Positions 62,907 to 64,000 of a DNA stretch of 64,000 nt are shown here, piece after piece (the first letter of the stretch is position 1; each line of letters begins with the position of its first letter). The notes beneath the pieces are model-generated. The model was not told the DNA's origin. It saw only the letters and a list, made by a program, of their open reading frames with translations, and ran no database searches. The DNA lies in the NCBI RefSeq assembly GCF_029338295.1, contig NZ_CP119793.1, forward strand, positions 1 through 64,000, in the 5' to 3' direction. Source of the stretch: Haladaptatus sp. QDMS2. Its GTDB lineage: Archaea; Halobacteriota; Halobacteria; Halobacteriales; Halococcaceae. The position numbers and the translations under genes are program-made.

Positions 62907-63190
62907 TGCATAACAATGTCAATACCCCATCGTCATAAACCTACTGCAACCAATAACATATTTGCTACTACTTCTAGCACGGCTCTTGAGGGGTGACACC
63001 AGTATTGGCAAGCCCTCTTCCGAAATGGGCCCGCAAGAGTAGAATGAGTTAGGCACTCCCCTGTGATAGCGTCCTCAGAATTGCCGACAGCATCAAGCCC
63101 GCAGGCAGGGCACAACGTACAGGTCGAGCTGAACGTATTTTAAACCAAGCCACGCAAAAAGAGGCATCCGAATACATAGATCTGCCAGTG

Positions 63191-64000
63191 CTATGCCCAG
63201 AAGGGGAGGAAATAGAGCACGAGAGCCAGGAATGGAATCAGTCCGATGAGCATCGCGATGGCGTAGCCAAACATCTCACGTGCCTTGATTTGGGTGATTG
63301 CAATCAGTGGCACCGCCCAGAGCGGATTGAGAAGGTTCGTGTGAGCGTCACCGACCGAATAGGCAACCGTTGCCTGACCCACGCTAACACCCATATCCTG
63401 CGCAGCACCGACAATCGCGGGACCGATAACTAGCCATTCACCACCCCCGGATGGGATGAAGAGATTGACCACTGCACCGGTCATCCAGGCGAACACTGGA
63501 AACGTCTGCGGCGTTGACACCGAAATCAACAAATCCGCGAACGTCGCCGACAGACCGGACCCGTTCATCATCCCCTGGATACCCGCAAAGAAGGGGAACA
63601 GTAAGATGATTCCGCCGGCCGCATCTGCGGCTTCGTCGAATCTCTCACGATAGGCCATCGGATTCATGTATAATGAAATTCCACCGAATAAGAACGCGAA
63701 GTTTACTAAGTTGAGGTTCCAGGCCTGGATCCCTTGCGTGGCGAGCGTATAGATGGTCACGGCGACGCCGGTGAGTGCGATCCCACCGCCAATGAGTCGA
63801 CTATTATCGATTTTCTCCGCCGGGACGGTTGGTTCTGAATTCTTCAGTTCTGACGCCTGCGGTTCCGAGACTTTTTGTTCGATACCGCTGGTCTCTCCAC
63901 CGTCAGTGGCCGACTCGAACAGTTTCTCTTTAGCGACATACTCAGTGATTCCGTTCGACATCCCCTCTGGGGGGTCGAGTAGGTAGAGCAACAGCGCGGC
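63191..64000 (-). CDS. Short-chain fatty acid permease, AtoE-like (partial, N-terminus outside window)
   Basis: The frame is open to the window end, so only the C-terminal 269 residues are visible. Hydrophobic helices and the signature FIPSGGGEWLVIGPAIVGAAQDMGV, followed by YSVGDAHTNLLNPLWAVPLIAITQIKAREMFGYAIAMLIG, match the AtoE/TIGR00366-type short-chain fatty acid permease. A charged cytoplasmic loop (AKEKLFESATDGG...) comes first. It imports acetoacetate or short-chain fatty acids. The thiolase and acyl-CoA synthetase downstream agree with this use. The start is not in the window. Confidence 0.88.
   Translation of the reverse strand, partial: AALLLYLLDPPEGMSNGITEYVAKEKLFESATDGGETSGIEQKVSEPQASELKNSEPTVPAEKIDNSRLIGGGIALTGVAVTIYTLATQGIQAWNLNLVNFAFLFGGISLYMNPMAYRERFDEAADAAGGIILLFPFFAGIQGMMNGSGLSATFADLLISVSTPQTFPVFAWMTGAVVNLFIPSGGGEWLVIGPAIVGAAQDMGVSVGQATVAYSVGDAHTNLLNPLWAVPLIAITQIKAREMFGYAIAMLIGLIPFLALVLYFLPFWA

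Noticed and set aside
1-64000. CRISPR arrays, rRNA and tRNA genes
   Set aside because: Looked for regular direct repeats with unique spacers and for conserved RNA motifs; the only regular repeat is the 125-base-period array at 1.5 kb, which has no CRISPR-like spacing.

Overview
The window is haloarchaeal DNA (class Halobacteria). Evidence: acidic protein sequences; two group II chaperonin (thermosome) genes; Tat-type signal with lipobox on the sugar-binding lipoprotein; archaeal TATA-like boxes about 20-35 bases before several start codons (leaderless style); a malic enzyme with a phosphotransacetylase-like tail. GC content is moderate for the class and uneven, with AT-rich gene-poor stretches near 3.1-4.6 kb and 56.2-57.3 kb. 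No rRNA, tRNA or CRISPR array was recognised. The species cannot be named from this sequence alone.

Layout. 0-4.6 kb: the end of an MFS transporter, an internally deleted IS4-like transposase remnant, a 125-base-period tandem repeat, a tyrosine recombinase and an AT-rich stretch. This looks like a mobile or recombination-prone boundary. 4.6-24.6 kb: an organic-acid and CoA-linked catabolic region. It holds an IclR regulator, a frameshifted FAD/Fe-S lactate- or glycolate-type dehydrogenase, a VOC protein, a CitE-like lyase, a galactonate-dehydratase-like enolase-superfamily enzyme, two aldo/keto reductases, malic enzyme, a frameshifted MFS transporter, a class III CoA-transferase, a MaoC hydratase and two adjacent divergent chaperonin genes. 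One chaperonin has Asn at both positions where the ATP-hydrolysing Asp residues should be.

23.6-56.2 kb: the most distinctive part, a large carbohydrate/uronate utilisation locus. It holds a GH105-type unsaturated uronyl hydrolase, five large alpha-glucuronidase-like glycoside hydrolases in two subfamilies (A: 24.9 and 44.6 kb; B: 36.3, 39.0 and 50.6 kb), a complete CUT1-type ABC sugar importer, two paralogous MFS transporters, four further enolase-superfamily sugar-acid dehydratases, an argininosuccinate-lyase-like lyase, a BNR beta-propeller protein, a rhodanese-like lipoprotein and small membrane proteins. Inferred logic: acidic oligosaccharides are imported by the ABC and MFS carriers and trimmed by the large hydrolases and the GH105 enzyme (most lack an obvious export signal, so action is probably cytoplasmic). 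The released aldonic or uronic acids are then dehydrated by the enolase-superfamily enzymes. Long blocks of perfect nucleotide identity inside otherwise diverged hydrolase paralogues point to recent duplication and gene conversion.

57.3-64 kb: a minus-strand operon for short-chain fatty acids or ketoacids: an AtoE-like permease (cut by the window edge), an SCP-x-like thiolase, a DUF35 zinc-ribbon/OB partner, an acyl-CoA synthetase, a MaoC hydratase and an MFS transporter. All functions are read from motifs and context; no database search was run.
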